A stretch of DNA of 64,000 nt. Source: Tagaea sp. CACIAM 22H2 (GTDB lineage Bacteria; Pseudomonadota; Alphaproteobacteria; CACIAM-22H2). The DNA is taken from NCBI GenBank assembly GCA_014444615.1, contig PVXE01000001.1, forward strand, positions 150,045 through 214,044. Reading direction: 5' to 3'. This document shows, piece by piece, positions 21,323 through 30,579 of this stretch. The stretch's first letter is position 1. Each line of letters begins with the position of its first letter. The position numbers and the translations under genes were made by a program. The notes beneath the pieces are model-generated. The model was not told where the DNA came from. It saw only the letters and a list, made by a program, of their open reading frames with translations, and ran no database searches.

Positions 21323-22130
21323 TGCCGACCTCGTCGCGCACTTCGCGCAGCATCGCGTCGAGCGAGTCCTGGATCATCGCCGGCGATTTTCCGACGCGCA
21401 GCAACACGATGCCTGCAAGCATGATGTTGAGCATCTGGACCCGGCGCTGCGTGCGCTGTTCGAGCTTGATCGCGACCGGCTTGAAGATCAGATTGGCGAG
21501 CACCAGACCGTAGAACGTCGCTAGCAGCGCGATCGCCATGCTGGCGCCGACGGCGCGCACGTCGGCGGTGCCGAGTTTTCCCATCATGCCGATCAATCCG
21601 GTGAGCGTCGCCAATAGTCCGAAAGCCGGCGCGAACCCGGCCAGCGTGCGATAGAGCCGCGCGGGGACGGCCTCGCGTTCGACGAATTTCTGCACGCGCC
21701 AGTTCATGACGGTGAGGATGTCGTCGGTCGGCGACCCGTCGAGGCACATCTGCAAACCCAGGCGCAGGAATGGACTGCGCATCGCCTTCAGCCGTGTTTC
21801 GGCGTCGGCGATCGCGTGGCGGCTGGTTGCGCGCGCGAAGGCAACCAAATCGGCGAGATCACGGTCGAGCGAATGGTCTTCGCGGAACACGTCGACGGCG
21901 GCGATCAAAGCCTCCCGGATTTCGGCAAGGCGGAAGGCGAGGAACGCGGCGACGATCGTTCCGCCGAAGACGATGGCGATGCCGGTCGCGTCGATGAACC
22001 GGCTATCCCGGCCTTCATGCAGGATGACGAAGGTCAGTAGGCCTATAGCACCGGTCAGGCCGATACTGGTGGAAACGGTTTGCCCGCCGCTGGCGCGCGG
22101 TGGGATGCGATGCGGAATGTCGGGGGACAC
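21312..22130 (-). CDS. motA: Flagellar stator protein MotA
   Basis: A 272-residue MotA/PomA/ExbB-family membrane protein. It has four hydrophobic segments: two near the N-terminus (TGAIGLLTFVILHEG; ATGIAIVFGGTIVAAFLAFR), a large cytoplasmic loop, then LLATLTGLIGMMGKLGTAD and SMAIALLATFYGLVLANLIF, the PomA/MotA channel helices. GTG start at 22130, with AGGAG 11 nt upstream (22142-22146). First gene of the twelve-gene overlapping run motAB - EAL-like - atpDCQRBEFAG. The rotor-facing charged residues lie in the cytoplasmic loop. Confidence 0.88.
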   Translation of the reverse strand: MSPDIPHRIPPRASGGQTVSTSIGLTGAIGLLTFVILHEGRDSRFIDATGIAIVFGGTIVAAFLAFRLAEIREALIAAVDVFREDHSLDRDLADLVAFARATSRHAIADAETRLKAMRSPFLRLGLQMCLDGSPTDDILTVMNWRVQKFVEREAVPARLYRTLAGFAPAFGLLATLTGLIGMMGKLGTADVRAVGASMAIALLATFYGLVLANLIFKPVAIKLEQRTQRRVQMLNIMLAGIVLLRVGKSPAMIQDSLDAMLREVRDEVGNAE

Positions 22131-22801
22131 GCGAGGCGAAACTCCTGTTTACCACCGTCAATTTATCGTGGTCGCATAGGGCCGCATTGATCTGGGTCAC
22201 TTCGATCTTCGGCGTAAGTTGCGCGTCTGAAGCATGCATGAAGCCGCGCTTCGGTGCCGGTCGTTGCCGTCGCTGTCGCCGCCGGCTCGGATGCCGTCGT
22301 CGCGGCGGCAGCTTTCTTCGCCCCGTAGAGGTCTCGTGCGGCGATCGAGCGCGGGCGGTTGTCGAAATCGCGAAGCGGCGGATTAAACGCCGATCGATCA
22401 ACTTAAAATGTTTACGCCCATCCGAACGAGCGGGGTGGTCGCGCTTGTCTTGCGCTTGGGTCAAGGCGGCGCCCCTCGCACTGCTTGCGCTCACGGCCGA
22501 TGATTTTGCGTACATGTTGTTATTTATCTGCCTATGGCGACTCAGGCTTCGGATGCGGTCCTGTTCCCGCTCGAGTTGAAGTGAGATGCAGGTTGCCGCT
22601 GCGCCATCGTCCGGCGCCAACCCATAACCCCGCTCCGGATCATTAATTAACAAATATTAACCAGTTTTAATTGACATACATCAACGCGACGACGCTCTAG
22701 GCACGACAATCTCGACGCCTGAAATCCACGAAAAGTGGATGCCGCTTGGTTTACCGGATCGTTCGTTGACAGCGTCTATCCAGCCCAAGGAGCCTCACGC
22801 T
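22131..22801. other. Divergent intergenic region between motA and a chemoreceptor
   Basis: About 670 bp without a convincing gene. Long frames on both strands (22015-22653 minus, 22100-22579 plus) are Arg-rich and overlap the motA start, so they are rejected. The last 120 bp before the chemoreceptor are A/T-rich and contain a promoter-like TTGACA with an FNR-type inverted repeat (22671-22684). The motA ribosome-binding site lies at 22142-22146. A region this size could also hold a regulatory RNA, but I see no specific evidence. Confidence 0.6.
22671..22684. promoter_or_regulatory. FNR/FixK-like box overlapping a -35 element
   Basis: TTGACATACATCAA matches the FNR/FnrL consensus TTGAT-N4-ATCAA with one mismatch. 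Its left half is also a perfect sigma-70 -35 hexamer (TTGACA). It lies 118 bp upstream of the second chemoreceptor start. If real, oxygen-responsive control of that receptor, or of the divergent mot-ATPase operon, is possible. Confidence 0.45.
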
Positions 22802-24529
22802 ATGTCCAAGATTGCTTCGGTCTCGCCGCAGCCGCCTTCCGGCGCGCGCCGGTTCAGATTCACGATCCCGATGCGGCTGGCGATGCTCATTTTCGTCGCC
22901 TCGGTCGCGAGCATGGCGATTCTGATCGTGCAGCTCGTCGCTCTTCGAAGCTCGCTGATGTCCGAGCGCGAGATCGCGATTCGCAGCGAGGTGCAGACGG
23001 CGGCTTCGCTCGTGCAGGCCTTCGTCGGCGAAGCCGAGGCCGGGCGCCTGCCGAAAGCGGACGCACAGGAGCGCGCCAAGGCCGCCTTGCGCGCGATGCG
23101 CTTCGCCAAGGACGACTATTTCTTCGCGTATCTCCTGGACGGCACGACCATCGTGCAACCGTTGCGCCCCGAAATGGAGGGCACCAACCAGCTTGGCATG
23201 GTTGATCCGGCCGGCGTGCGAATCATCGAACGGCTGATTGAGGAAGCGAAGAAGGGCGGCGGTTACGTGCGCTACATGTTCGCCCGCGCGGGCAAAGAGC
23301 AGCCTTCGCCGAAAATCAGCTACGCGCTCCCGATCGAGGCTTGGGGATGGATGGTCGGTAGCGGCGTCTATATCGACGATGTCGACGAGATATTCTACCA
23401 GCGCCTTCTCAACGCGATGGCGTTGGCGGCCGGGTTGCTGGCGCTGCTGGGTGCCAGCGCTTGGGCGATCGCGCGCGGTATCACGCGGCCGGTGCGCGGC
23501 ATGACCCAGACGATGGTGAAGCTTGCGGCCGGCGAGACGGGCTTGACCGTCCCGTCGCTTGGGCGGGCCGACGAAATCGGCGACATGGCCCAGTCGGTGG
23601 AGGTCTTTAAGAACGGCATGATCGAGGCCGAACGGTTGCGCACGGCGCAAGAGGTCGACCGGAAACGCGCCGCGGAGGAACGTAAGGCCGAGTTGCAGCG
23701 GATCGCCGATCAGTTCGAAGAGCAGGTCGGCGGCATCGTCGAGGTCGTCGCATCTTCGTCCGTCGAGATGGAAGCGTCGGCGACGACGATGATGAAATCG
23801 ACCGACGGCACGGTCGCCCAGTCTACGGTCGTTGCGGCGGCGGCGACCCAGGCGTCGTCCAACGTCCAGACCGTGGCGGCGGCCGCGGAGGAGCTTTCCG
23901 CGTCGATCGCGGAAATCGGTCGGCAGATGGAGCAGTCGTCGGCCGTCGTGCGCGATGCGGTCGACAAAGCGACCAGAACCAACACGACGGTGACGGGGCT
24001 GTCCCAGGCCGCGCACAAGATCGGCGAGATCGTCAGCCTGATCCAGACGATCGCCCAGCAGACGAATCTACTGGCGCTGAACGCGACGATCGAAGCGGCG
24101 CGCGCGGGTGAGCACGGCAAGGGGTTCGCCGTGGTGGCGAGCGAAGTGAAGAATCTCGCCAACCAGACGGCGCGCGCGACCGAAGAGATCGTCGGGCAAG
24201 TGCAATCGATTCAGGCCGTGACGGCGACGGCGGTCGGCGAGATACAGGCCATCGGCACGTCGATCGGCCGTATCGACGAGGTCGGGGCGGCGATCGCGGC
24301 GGCGATCGAGGAGCAGGGAGCGGCGACGCGCGAGATCGCGGGAAACGTCCAGCAGGCATCGCAGGGCACGAACGAAGTTTCCTCCAACATCGCCGGCGTG
24401 ACGGCGGCGTCGCGCGAGATCGGAACGGCGGTCTCCCATGTGCGCGATGCGGCGGGGGTTCTCGCGAACCAGTCGGACCGGCTGAAGCAGGAGGTTGCGA
24501 CATTCCTGCAGACGGTTCGGGCGGCATAG
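22802..24529 (+). CDS. Methyl-accepting chemotaxis protein with single-Cache sensor
   Basis: A 575-residue chemoreceptor; start at ATG 22802 with AAGGAG 9 nt upstream. TM1 is at about residues 24-47. The periplasmic part (about 50-200) is an sCache_2 domain, with [20 protein letters not shown], the [13 protein letters not shown] strand and [20 protein letters not shown], as in receptors for small carboxylates. TM2 ([20 protein letters not shown]), HAMP and the MCP signalling domain with tip [20 protein letters not shown] follow. It resembles the first chemoreceptor only in the signalling part. The upstream region has an FNR-like box. Confidence 0.94.
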   Translation: MSKIASVSPQPPSGARRFRFTIPMRLAMLIFVASVASMAILIVQLVALRSSLMSEREIAIRSEVQTAASLVQAFVGEAEAGRLPKADAQERAKAALRAMRFAKDDYFFAYLLDGTTIVQPLRPEMEGTNQLGMVDPAGVRIIERLIEEAKKGGGYVRYMFARAGKEQPSPKISYALPIEAWGWMVGSGVYIDDVDEIFYQRLLNAMALAAGLLALLGASAWAIARGITRPVRGMTQTMVKLAAGETGLTVPSLGRADEIGDMAQSVEVFKNGMIEAERLRTAQEVDRKRAAEERKAELQRIADQFEEQVGGIVEVVASSSVEMEASATTMMKSTDGTVAQSTVVAAAATQASSNVQTVAAAAEELSASIAEIGRQMEQSSAVVRDAVDKATRTNTTVTGLSQAAHKIGEIVSLIQTIAQQTNLLALNATIEAARAGEHGKGFAVVASEVKNLANQTARATEEIVGQVQSIQAVTATAVGEIQAIGTSIGRIDEVGAAIAAAIEEQGAATREIAGNVQQASQGTNEVSSNIAGVTAASREIGTAVSHVRDAAGVLANQSDRLKQEVATFLQTVRAA

Positions 24530-24622
24530 CGCGACTTTCAACCAGAATAGGCGCAGGCCCATCGAACATGGCGCAATTCGGTAAGCGTCGATGGTCAGCG
24601 GCCTGGCTTCGAGGACGAAACA

Positions 24623-26935
24623 ATGACCGACATCGTCAATCTGCCCGCCGAGTGGAGGGAATGCGCGCTGGCGAACTCGCCAATTCCCAGCTTCGTTGTC
24701 GATCGGGAGCATCGGATCTGTCACTGGAACCGCGCTCTGGAACGGCTCCTGGGCGTCGATGCCGCGTCGATGATCGGCACCACGAACGCGTGGACGGCGT
24801 TTTACGATGCGGAGCGGCTTACGCTGGCCGAGCTTGTGGTTGACGGTAAGGTCGATGAGCGGCTGGAGGAACTTTACCCCGGCCAGTATCGACGCTCGGT
24901 CGTGTCGCCCGGCTCGTGGGAAATCGAAGGCCACTTTCCGAAAGTCCAGGATGGCGGCCGATGGCTGGCATTCGTGGCCGCGCCGCTGCTGGACGCCGAC
25001 GGGCGCGTTTACGCCGCGATTCAATCGATCCGCGACATCACGGCCGAGAAGGAGGCCGAGAAAGCCAGGCAGCATAGCGAGCATCTGTTGCACGAAATCT
25101 TCGATGGCTGTCCGGTGCCGATGCTGGCTTTCGATGCCGAGCATCAAATTACGCATTGGAACCGCGCCTGCACGGCGATCACAGGCGTTCCGGCGCATGA
25201 AATGATCGGCACCCGAGGGCAGTGGCGCCCGTTCTATCCGAGCCAGCGGCCGATCCTGGCCGACCTCGTGCTCGATGGAAACGAGGAGAGCGCCATCGCA
25301 CATTGGTACTCCGGAAAATACGCGCACTCGACCCAGATTCCCGGCGCGTGGGAAGCAATCGACCATTTTCCGCATTTCAAGTCCGGCGCGCGCTGGCTTT
25401 ACATAACCGCGGCGCCCATCCACGGCGAAGACGGCCGGATGGTTGGCGCCGTCGAGACGCTTCAGGATGTCACCGCGCAGAAGAGCTACGAGATCGAACT
25501 CGAGCACCAAGCGAACCACGACGCGACAACGGGACTGCCGAATCGCGTCCTGCTCAACGACCGGCTCAGCCAAGTGCTGGCGCATTGCTGCCGCGAGGAA
25601 CGCCTCGCCGCCGTGGTATCGATCGACCTCGATAACTTCAACGCGGTGAACTGCGCGCTCGGCCACACCGCCGGGGACGAGCTTCTGCGCATGATGGCCC
25701 GTCGCATCCAAGCCTGCACGCGCGAGGGCGACACGGTGGCCCGCGTCGAAGGCGACGAGTTCGTGGTGGTCCTCTACGCGCCGAGTGACGAGGATGCCGT
25801 GGGCAAGGTCCTGCGTCGGATCGCCCATGAAATCGCTCAGCCGGCCGTCGTGCAGGGCGAGTCATTCACCTTGAGCTGCTCGTGCGGCGTGGCGATGTTT
25901 CCGCGCGATGGCGGCGATGCGGCCACGCTTCTGAAGAATGCCGCTTCGACCATGCTGCGCGCCAAGGAAGGCGGTCGAAGCACGTTTCACTTCTTCACGC
26001 CGGCGCTCGACGATCGAATCACCGAGCGCCTTACACTCGAGCGGGATTTGCGTCAGGCACTCGAGCGCGACGAACTCGTGCTGCACTACCAGCCGCAGAT
26101 TAGTCTCGCGACGGGCAAGATCGTCGGCGTCGAAGCGCTGGTCCGGTGGAACCATGGCCGGCTTGGGGCGGTGTCGCCGGCGAAGTTCATTCCGCTGGCC
26201 GAAGCGAGCGGATTGATAATTCCGATTGGGCGCTGGGTCACAGAAGCCGCCTGCATCGAGGCAAGCAAGTGGCGCCGTTACGGCGACGTCGATGGGATGA
26301 GCATCTCGGTGAATCTGTCGTCGCGGCAGTTCCACCACGCCGATCTGCCGGATGAAATCGCACGCATGCGCGACATTATCGCGGGCACCGGCGTCCGACT
26401 GGAACTCGAGCTCACCGAAAGCATGATGCTGAAGGATCCCGGGCAAGCGGCCGGAATCATGTACCGCCTGAAGGAGATGGGCATCCGGCTGGCGATGGAC
26501 GATTTCGGGACGGGCTATTCGAGCTTGAGCTATCTGCGCAGCTTCCCGTTCGACATGATCAAGATCGATCGATCCTTCGTCGCGAACCTTGGCCGCGGGC
26601 AGGGGGCCGAAGCGATCGTCCGGGCGATCGTTCAGCTGTCCCGCGCTTTCGATCTCGAACTCATCGCCGAAGGTGTGGAGATGCCGGAGCATGCCGCCTG
26701 GCTCGCGCAAGAAGGATGCTTCTTGGCGCAAGGTTACCTGTTCTCCAAGCCGCTGCCGGCCCACGAGATTCGGGCATTGATTGCGGCACCGTCACGCGTT
26801 GAGGCGATCGTCGCCGGATTGACGCGTATTCCCAGCCGCCAGGATGTCGTTGGAGCTCACTTGGTAGGTGCTCTCGGCAATTCCTTCGCGCCGGTGCCGT
26901 TGGCCGATCGAGTGCTTGCCGAGCGCGCCCAGTAG
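24623..26935 (+). CDS. PAS-PAS-GGDEF-EAL protein, probable c-di-GMP phosphodiesterase
   Basis: A 770-residue soluble protein: PAS at about 10-140, PAS at about 150-290 (both with the HWNRA motif), GGDEF at about 295-460, EAL at about 475-735. The GGDEF signature is EGDEF (376-380), and the upstream substrate loop reads DLDNFNAVNCALGH where active cyclases have FKxIND, so cyclase activity is doubtful. The EAL half is intact: EAL at 504-506, NLSSRQF, ELTES, DDFGTGYSSL, KIDRSFV. It should hydrolyse c-di-GMP, with PAS domains setting activity. It follows the Cache chemoreceptor by 93 bp, consistent with control of motility. Confidence 0.93.
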   Translation: MTDIVNLPAEWRECALANSPIPSFVVDREHRICHWNRALERLLGVDAASMIGTTNAWTAFYDAERLTLAELVVDGKVDERLEELYPGQYRRSVVSPGSWEIEGHFPKVQDGGRWLAFVAAPLLDADGRVYAAIQSIRDITAEKEAEKARQHSEHLLHEIFDGCPVPMLAFDAEHQITHWNRACTAITGVPAHEMIGTRGQWRPFYPSQRPILADLVLDGNEESAIAHWYSGKYAHSTQIPGAWEAIDHFPHFKSGARWLYITAAPIHGEDGRMVGAVETLQDVTAQKSYEIELEHQANHDATTGLPNRVLLNDRLSQVLAHCCREERLAAVVSIDLDNFNAVNCALGHTAGDELLRMMARRIQACTREGDTVARVEGDEFVVVLYAPSDEDAVGKVLRRIAHEIAQPAVVQGESFTLSCSCGVAMFPRDGGDAATLLKNAASTMLRAKEGGRSTFHFFTPALDDRITERLTLERDLRQALERDELVLHYQPQISLATGKIVGVEALVRWNHGRLGAVSPAKFIPLAEASGLIIPIGRWVTEAACIEASKWRRYGDVDGMSISVNLSSRQFHHADLPDEIARMRDIIAGTGVRLELELTESMMLKDPGQAAGIMYRLKEMGIRLAMDDFGTGYSSLSYLRSFPFDMIKIDRSFVANLGRGQGAEAIVRAIVQLSRAFDLELIAEGVEMPEHAAWLAQEGCFLAQGYLFSKPLPAHEIRALIAAPSRVEAIVAGLTRIPSRQDVVGAHLVGALGNSFAPVPLADRVLAERAQ

Positions 26936-26991
26936 TACGATTCAGATTGCTGACGTAGCCTGCCGCTCCGACCATCACGACGAGAGACGAA

Positions 26992-27024
26992 GAAGCCCGC
27001 ACTGGAAGACCAGCTTCGGGCTTC
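26992..27024 (-). terminator. Intrinsic-terminator-like hairpin after the SDR gene
   Basis: An 8-bp outer stem, GAAGCCCG (26992-26999) with CGGGCTTC (27017-27024), encloses an inner CTGG-AAGA-CCAG hairpin. Read on the minus strand it sits 7 nt beyond the SDR stop and is followed by a T-rich run (TTCTTCGTCTCTCG). It could also act on the plus strand for the GGDEF-EAL gene, which ends at 26935. Confidence 0.65.
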
Positions 27025-27030
27025 GGCGCT

Positions 27031-27777
27031 TTAGTAAGTGGCACGCCCGCCGGAAAGATCGAATACGGCGCCGGTCGTGAAGCTGTTTTGCTTCGTGACG
27101 AGCCATACGATCATCTCGGCGGATTCGTCGACCTCCAAGAAGCGCCCGCGCGGAATTTTCGACAGCATGTAGTCGATATGCGTCTGCTGCATCTGGTCGA
27201 AAATGCGCGTGCGCGCGGCGGCCGGCGTCACGCAGTTCACCGCGATGTCTATCCCGGCAAGTTCCTTGCCGAGCGACTTCGTCAGGCCGATCACGCCCGC
27301 TTTCGACGCCGAATAGGCCGAAGCGTTGGGATTGCCTTCCTTGCCCGCGATCGAGGCAATATTGACGATGCGGCCATATTTGCGCGCCTGCATGCCCGGC
27401 ACGACCGCCTTGTTGACGTAGAACGTGCCGAGCAGATTGATCTGCACGATCTTGGCGAATTCCTCGACCGGATAATCGGCGACTGTGGCGTTCATGCCGG
27501 CGATCCCGGCCGAGTTCACGAGAATATCGACGCCGCCGAGTTTTTTCTCGGTCTCGACAAGCGCGGCTTGGACCGAATTCCAATCCGAGATATCGGCTTT
27601 CACCGCGACGGCACCGCCGCCGATCGCGGCGGCGTGTTCGCCCGCGAGCTTCGTGTCGAGATCCCATAGCGCGACCTTCGCGCCGTTGGCGGCCAGAAGT
27701 TTCGCCACGGCTCCTCCGATCCCTTGCGCGCCACCCGTGACGATCGCCACGTTGCCGCCGACGTCATATTTGTTCAT
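27031..27777 (-). CDS. SDR-family NAD(P)-dependent dehydrogenase (candidate deoxy-sugar acid dehydrogenase)
   Basis: A 248-residue classical short-chain dehydrogenase: cofactor motif TGGAQGIGGAVAK near residue 14, Asp after the second strand (WDLD, favouring NAD), NSAG near 88, and the catalytic Ser-Tyr-Lys in IASIAGKEGNPNASAYSASK. Last gene of the Opp/rhmD operon and followed by a hairpin. By analogy with non-phosphorylative L-rhamnose or L-fucose pathways it could oxidise the sugar at C1 or the 2-keto-3-deoxy acid at C4. The exact substrate is inference. Confidence 0.85.
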   Translation of the reverse strand: MNKYDVGGNVAIVTGGAQGIGGAVAKLLAANGAKVALWDLDTKLAGEHAAAIGGGAVAVKADISDWNSVQAALVETEKKLGGVDILVNSAGIAGMNATVADYPVEEFAKIVQINLLGTFYVNKAVVPGMQARKYGRIVNIASIAGKEGNPNASAYSASKAGVIGLTKSLGKELAGIDIAVNCVTPAAARTRIFDQMQQTHIDYMLSKIPRGRFLEVDESAEMIVWLVTKQNSFTTGAVFDLSGGRATY

Positions 27778-27803
27778 TCGCCGTTTCTCCCGTCTTTATG
27801 CGT

Positions 27804-28643
27804 TCAGCGCGCCTGAAGCAGGCGTTCCATCGCCGGTCCCACGATAATGTCGATCGACGCGTCGGGCAGGCCGCAATGGCGGCGCACCATGTCGAGCGTC
27901 TGTTTGTAGGTCATGTATTTGCGCGACACCGGCCAATCCGAGCCCCAGAGCAGGCGCCACGCGCCGAAATGCTCGTGCAGCACGCGCACGATGCCGGTCA
28001 ATCCCGGATAGGGATAATCCATGTCGGGCGACGCGACATTGCCGAAGCCCGATATCTTGATATGCACGTTCGGGAACTGCGCCGTCGCCAGCACGAGTGC
28101 CATCGCGTTCTGCGTCGCCGCACTGCGCGGTCCCAGATGGGCGAGGTGATGGCAAAGTATGTCGAGCTTCGGGAAGGCCTCGGCGATCGCAGCGACGGCC
28201 GGCATTTGGGCGGGCATCACCGACAGGCTGGCGATCAGCTTGCGCGCCTGGGCTTCCGCGAAGAAGCGCCGTCCTTCGGGCGAAACGAGGAACGTCCCGT
28301 CGTCGTCCTCGGTCGGATAATAGGTGAAGCCTTGCAGCGCGTGCTTCTCCGCCGCCGCCGCGAGCCGGTCGGCGGCGCCCGCGGTTCGATACTGCTTCGT
28401 CCAGCGGGAATCGATATCGAAGAACGGGACGAAGCGGCCGGGATGCGCGGCCGCGACGCGCGCGACATAGCCGTTGGAATCCGGATTGTCGCCGATGGCC
28501 GCGGCAATCAGCACCGCCTTCGACACGCCGTTCTGATCCATCTCGAACAGCAATTGCTCGGCGCGCGCGCGGGTTTCGGAATCGGGCACCGGCGGCTGAT
28601 AGGGCCAGCGTTCCCAAACATGGCAATGCGAGTCGACGATCAT
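27804..28643 (-). CDS. Amidohydrolase-family protein, probable sugar lactonase
   Basis: A 279-residue TIM-barrel metal-dependent hydrolase of the amidohydrolase_2 (COG3618) type. The start MIVDSHCHVW carries the HxH metal motif, the middle has CHHLAHLG, and the C-terminus has LLWGSDWP with the catalytic Asp. Family members include L-fuconolactonase and LigI. In an operon with rhamnonate dehydratase, hydrolysis of a rhamnono/fucono-lactone is the simplest reading. Start at 28643 overlaps the upstream ATPase gene by 4 bp; upstream extension rejected as Arg-rich. Confidence 0.8.
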   Translation of the reverse strand: MIVDSHCHVWERWPYQPPVPDSETRARAEQLLFEMDQNGVSKAVLIAAAIGDNPDSNGYVARVAAAHPGRFVPFFDIDSRWTKQYRTAGAADRLAAAAEKHALQGFTYYPTEDDDGTFLVSPEGRRFFAEAQARKLIASLSVMPAQMPAVAAIAEAFPKLDILCHHLAHLGPRSAATQNAMALVLATAQFPNVHIKISGFGNVASPDMDYPYPGLTGIVRVLHEHFGAWRLLWGSDWPVSRKYMTYKQTLDMVRRHCGLPDASIDIIVGPAMERLLQAR

Positions 28644-29629
28644 GCGCGCACCAGCGGCCGGATGCAGCGCACGAGGCGCCCGTCGTCGAGTGCGGCGAGC
28701 GGCGGCTCGGCCTTCGTGCATTCGGCCGTCGCATGCGGGCAGCGCGGCGCAAAGGCGCATCCGGTCGCGGGGAAGCCCGTGCCCCGTTCTTCGGTGTCGA
28801 CGTCTTCGAGATTCCACGGCACGTCGGGATCGGGCGAGGGGATGGCGTCGATCAATGCGCGCGTATAGGGATGGCGCGGCGTGACGATCACGCTTTGCGT
28901 GTCGCCGCTTTCGACGATCGAACCCGCATAAAGCACGACGACCCGGTCGGCGACCTGATAGGCGGTCGTCAGATCGTGTGTGACGTAGACGAGGGAAATG
29001 CCTGCCTCATCCTTCAGCCGCAGCAACGTTTGCAGGATTGTCGAGCGCAGCGAGGCGTCGACCATCGACACGGGTTCATCCGCCAGGATGATGTGCGGAT
29101 CGAGCAGCAAGGCGCGCGCGATCATGATGCGCTGACGCTGGCCGCCGGAAAGCTGATGCGGGTATTTGCCCAGGGTCTCGCCGGGCCGCAGGCCGACGGT
29201 TTCCAGCGCCTTTTCGATCTTCGCGCGCGCTTCGGCCGCGTCGCGCGTGATGCCGAAGACCGACAGCGGCGTGAACAGCGCATGATCGATCTTGTAGAAC
29301 GGGTTGAACGCTTCGAACGGATCCTGGAACACGGCTTGGACTTCGCGCCGGAAAATGCGGCGTTGATCGGCGTTCATATGCGCGACGTCGATGCCGCGAT
29401 AGGAAACGCTGCCGGCGGTGGGCGAGCGGAAGCCGAGCAAAAGATGCGTCAATGTCGTCTTGCCGCTGCCGCTTTCGCCGACGACCGCGACGATGCCTGG
29501 TTTATCGCCGCCGATGGCGAGCGACGCGTTCTTCAGCGCCGTTTTTGAATTGCGGCCGCCGAAGCCCGAATGAAACACGACGCTCGCCGCATTCGCTTCC
29601 AGGCGGCCGTCTTTACGCTGCGCGGTCAT
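28640..29629 (-). CDS. Oligopeptide/sugar-type ABC transporter ATPase (OppF/DppF-like)
   Basis: A 329-residue ATPase: Walker A GESGSGKTT, signature LSGGQRQRIMIARAL, Walker B IILADEPVSMVDAS, and the C-terminal oligo_HPY region with the Cys-rich segment CAFAPRCPHATAEC, typical of Opp/Dpp ATPases. Overlaps the OppD-like gene by 4 bp and the amidohydrolase by 4 bp. Opp-family transporters also import plant- and algae-derived oligosaccharides, which fits the enzymes around it. Confidence 0.93.
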   Translation of the reverse strand: MTAQRKDGRLEANAASVVFHSGFGGRNSKTALKNASLAIGGDKPGIVAVVGESGSGKTTLTHLLLGFRSPTAGSVSYRGIDVAHMNADQRRIFRREVQAVFQDPFEAFNPFYKIDHALFTPLSVFGITRDAAEARAKIEKALETVGLRPGETLGKYPHQLSGGQRQRIMIARALLLDPHIILADEPVSMVDASLRSTILQTLLRLKDEAGISLVYVTHDLTTAYQVADRVVVLYAGSIVESGDTQSVIVTPRHPYTRALIDAIPSPDPDVPWNLEDVDTEERGTGFPATGCAFAPRCPHATAECTKAEPPLAALDDGRLVRCIRPLVRA

Positions 29630-30579
29630 GCGGCCTCCGCGAAATGGCAGGCCGTTTCGTGCGCGGCACCGATCGCGCGCAAAGCGGGCGCTTCGATACG
29701 GCAGCGTTCTTGCGCCGCCGGGCAGCGCGTTTGGAACGGGCAGCCGGGCGGCCGATCGGTCAAGGACGGCGGCACGCCGGGGATGCCTTGGAACGCGCGG
29801 CGCGCGGTCAGTGAAGGCAGGGCGCCGATCAGCATCTTCGTATAGGGATGCTTTGGGGCCGCGAAGACGGATCGGACCGGTCCGGTCTCGACCAAGCGGC
29901 CCGCATACATCACGCCGATGCGGTCGACGAAATGCGCCATCAGCGCCATGTCGTGACCGATCAGGATGATCGCCGCGCCGATTTCCTGCTGCACGCGGCC
30001 GAGTGTGGCCAGAACCTGTTTCTGCACCACGACGTCGAGTGCCGAGGTCGGCTCGTCCGCCAGGATCACGGCGGGGGTCAGCGCGATGGCAAGGGCGATG
30101 CACACGCGCTGCTTCATCCCGCCCGACAATTCGTGCGGGAAGCGGTTGGCGACTTGGGCGGGCAGGCCCACGCGCGCCAGCAGCTTGGCGATGCGCGTGG
30201 TATCGGATTTCTGCGCGTGCGCGGCAAACAGATCGGCGAATTGCGCGCCGATGGTCAGCACGGGGTTCAGCGAGCTCATCGCGCCCTGCGGCACCAGCGA
30301 CATGCGCGCGAAACGCGTGCGGCGCAACTCCTCCGCCGACAGCGCCAGTATGTCGCGCCCGTCGAGGCGCATGTGTTGCGCCGCGATTTCGCCCGGCGGA
30401 CGGATCATGCGCATGAGGGCAAGCACGGTCGTCGACTTGCCCGAGCCGCTTTCGCCGACCAGACCGAACCGTTCGCGCGGCATCAGATTGAAGCCGATGC
30501 TGTCCACCGCAAAGGCGGGGCCTTTGGGCGTGCGATAGCGGACCGAGAGATTCTCGATCTCGAGGATCGGCGCGCTCAT
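29626..30579 (-). CDS. Oligopeptide/sugar-type ABC transporter ATPase (OppD/DppD-like)
   Basis: A 317-residue ATPase with Walker A GESGSGKST, signature LSGGMKQRVCIALAIAL, Walker B VILADEPTSALD, and the C-terminal oligo_HPY domain with CPFQTRCPAAQERC. Forms the heterodimeric motor with the OppF-like subunit. Overlaps the permease gene by 4 bp. Confidence 0.94.
   Translation of the reverse strand: MSAPILEIENLSVRYRTPKGPAFAVDSIGFNLMPRERFGLVGESGSGKSTTVLALMRMIRPPGEIAAQHMRLDGRDILALSAEELRRTRFARMSLVPQGAMSSLNPVLTIGAQFADLFAAHAQKSDTTRIAKLLARVGLPAQVANRFPHELSGGMKQRVCIALAIALTPAVILADEPTSALDVVVQKQVLATLGRVQQEIGAAIILIGHDMALMAHFVDRIGVMYAGRLVETGPVRSVFAAPKHPYTKMLIGALPSLTARRAFQGIPGVPPSLTDRPPGCPFQTRCPAAQERCRIEAPALRAIGAAHETACHFAEAA

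Noticed and set aside
22015..22653. Open frame in the motA upstream gap
   Set aside because: Overlaps the motA start in another frame, Arg/Ser-rich, no ribosome-binding site or motif.
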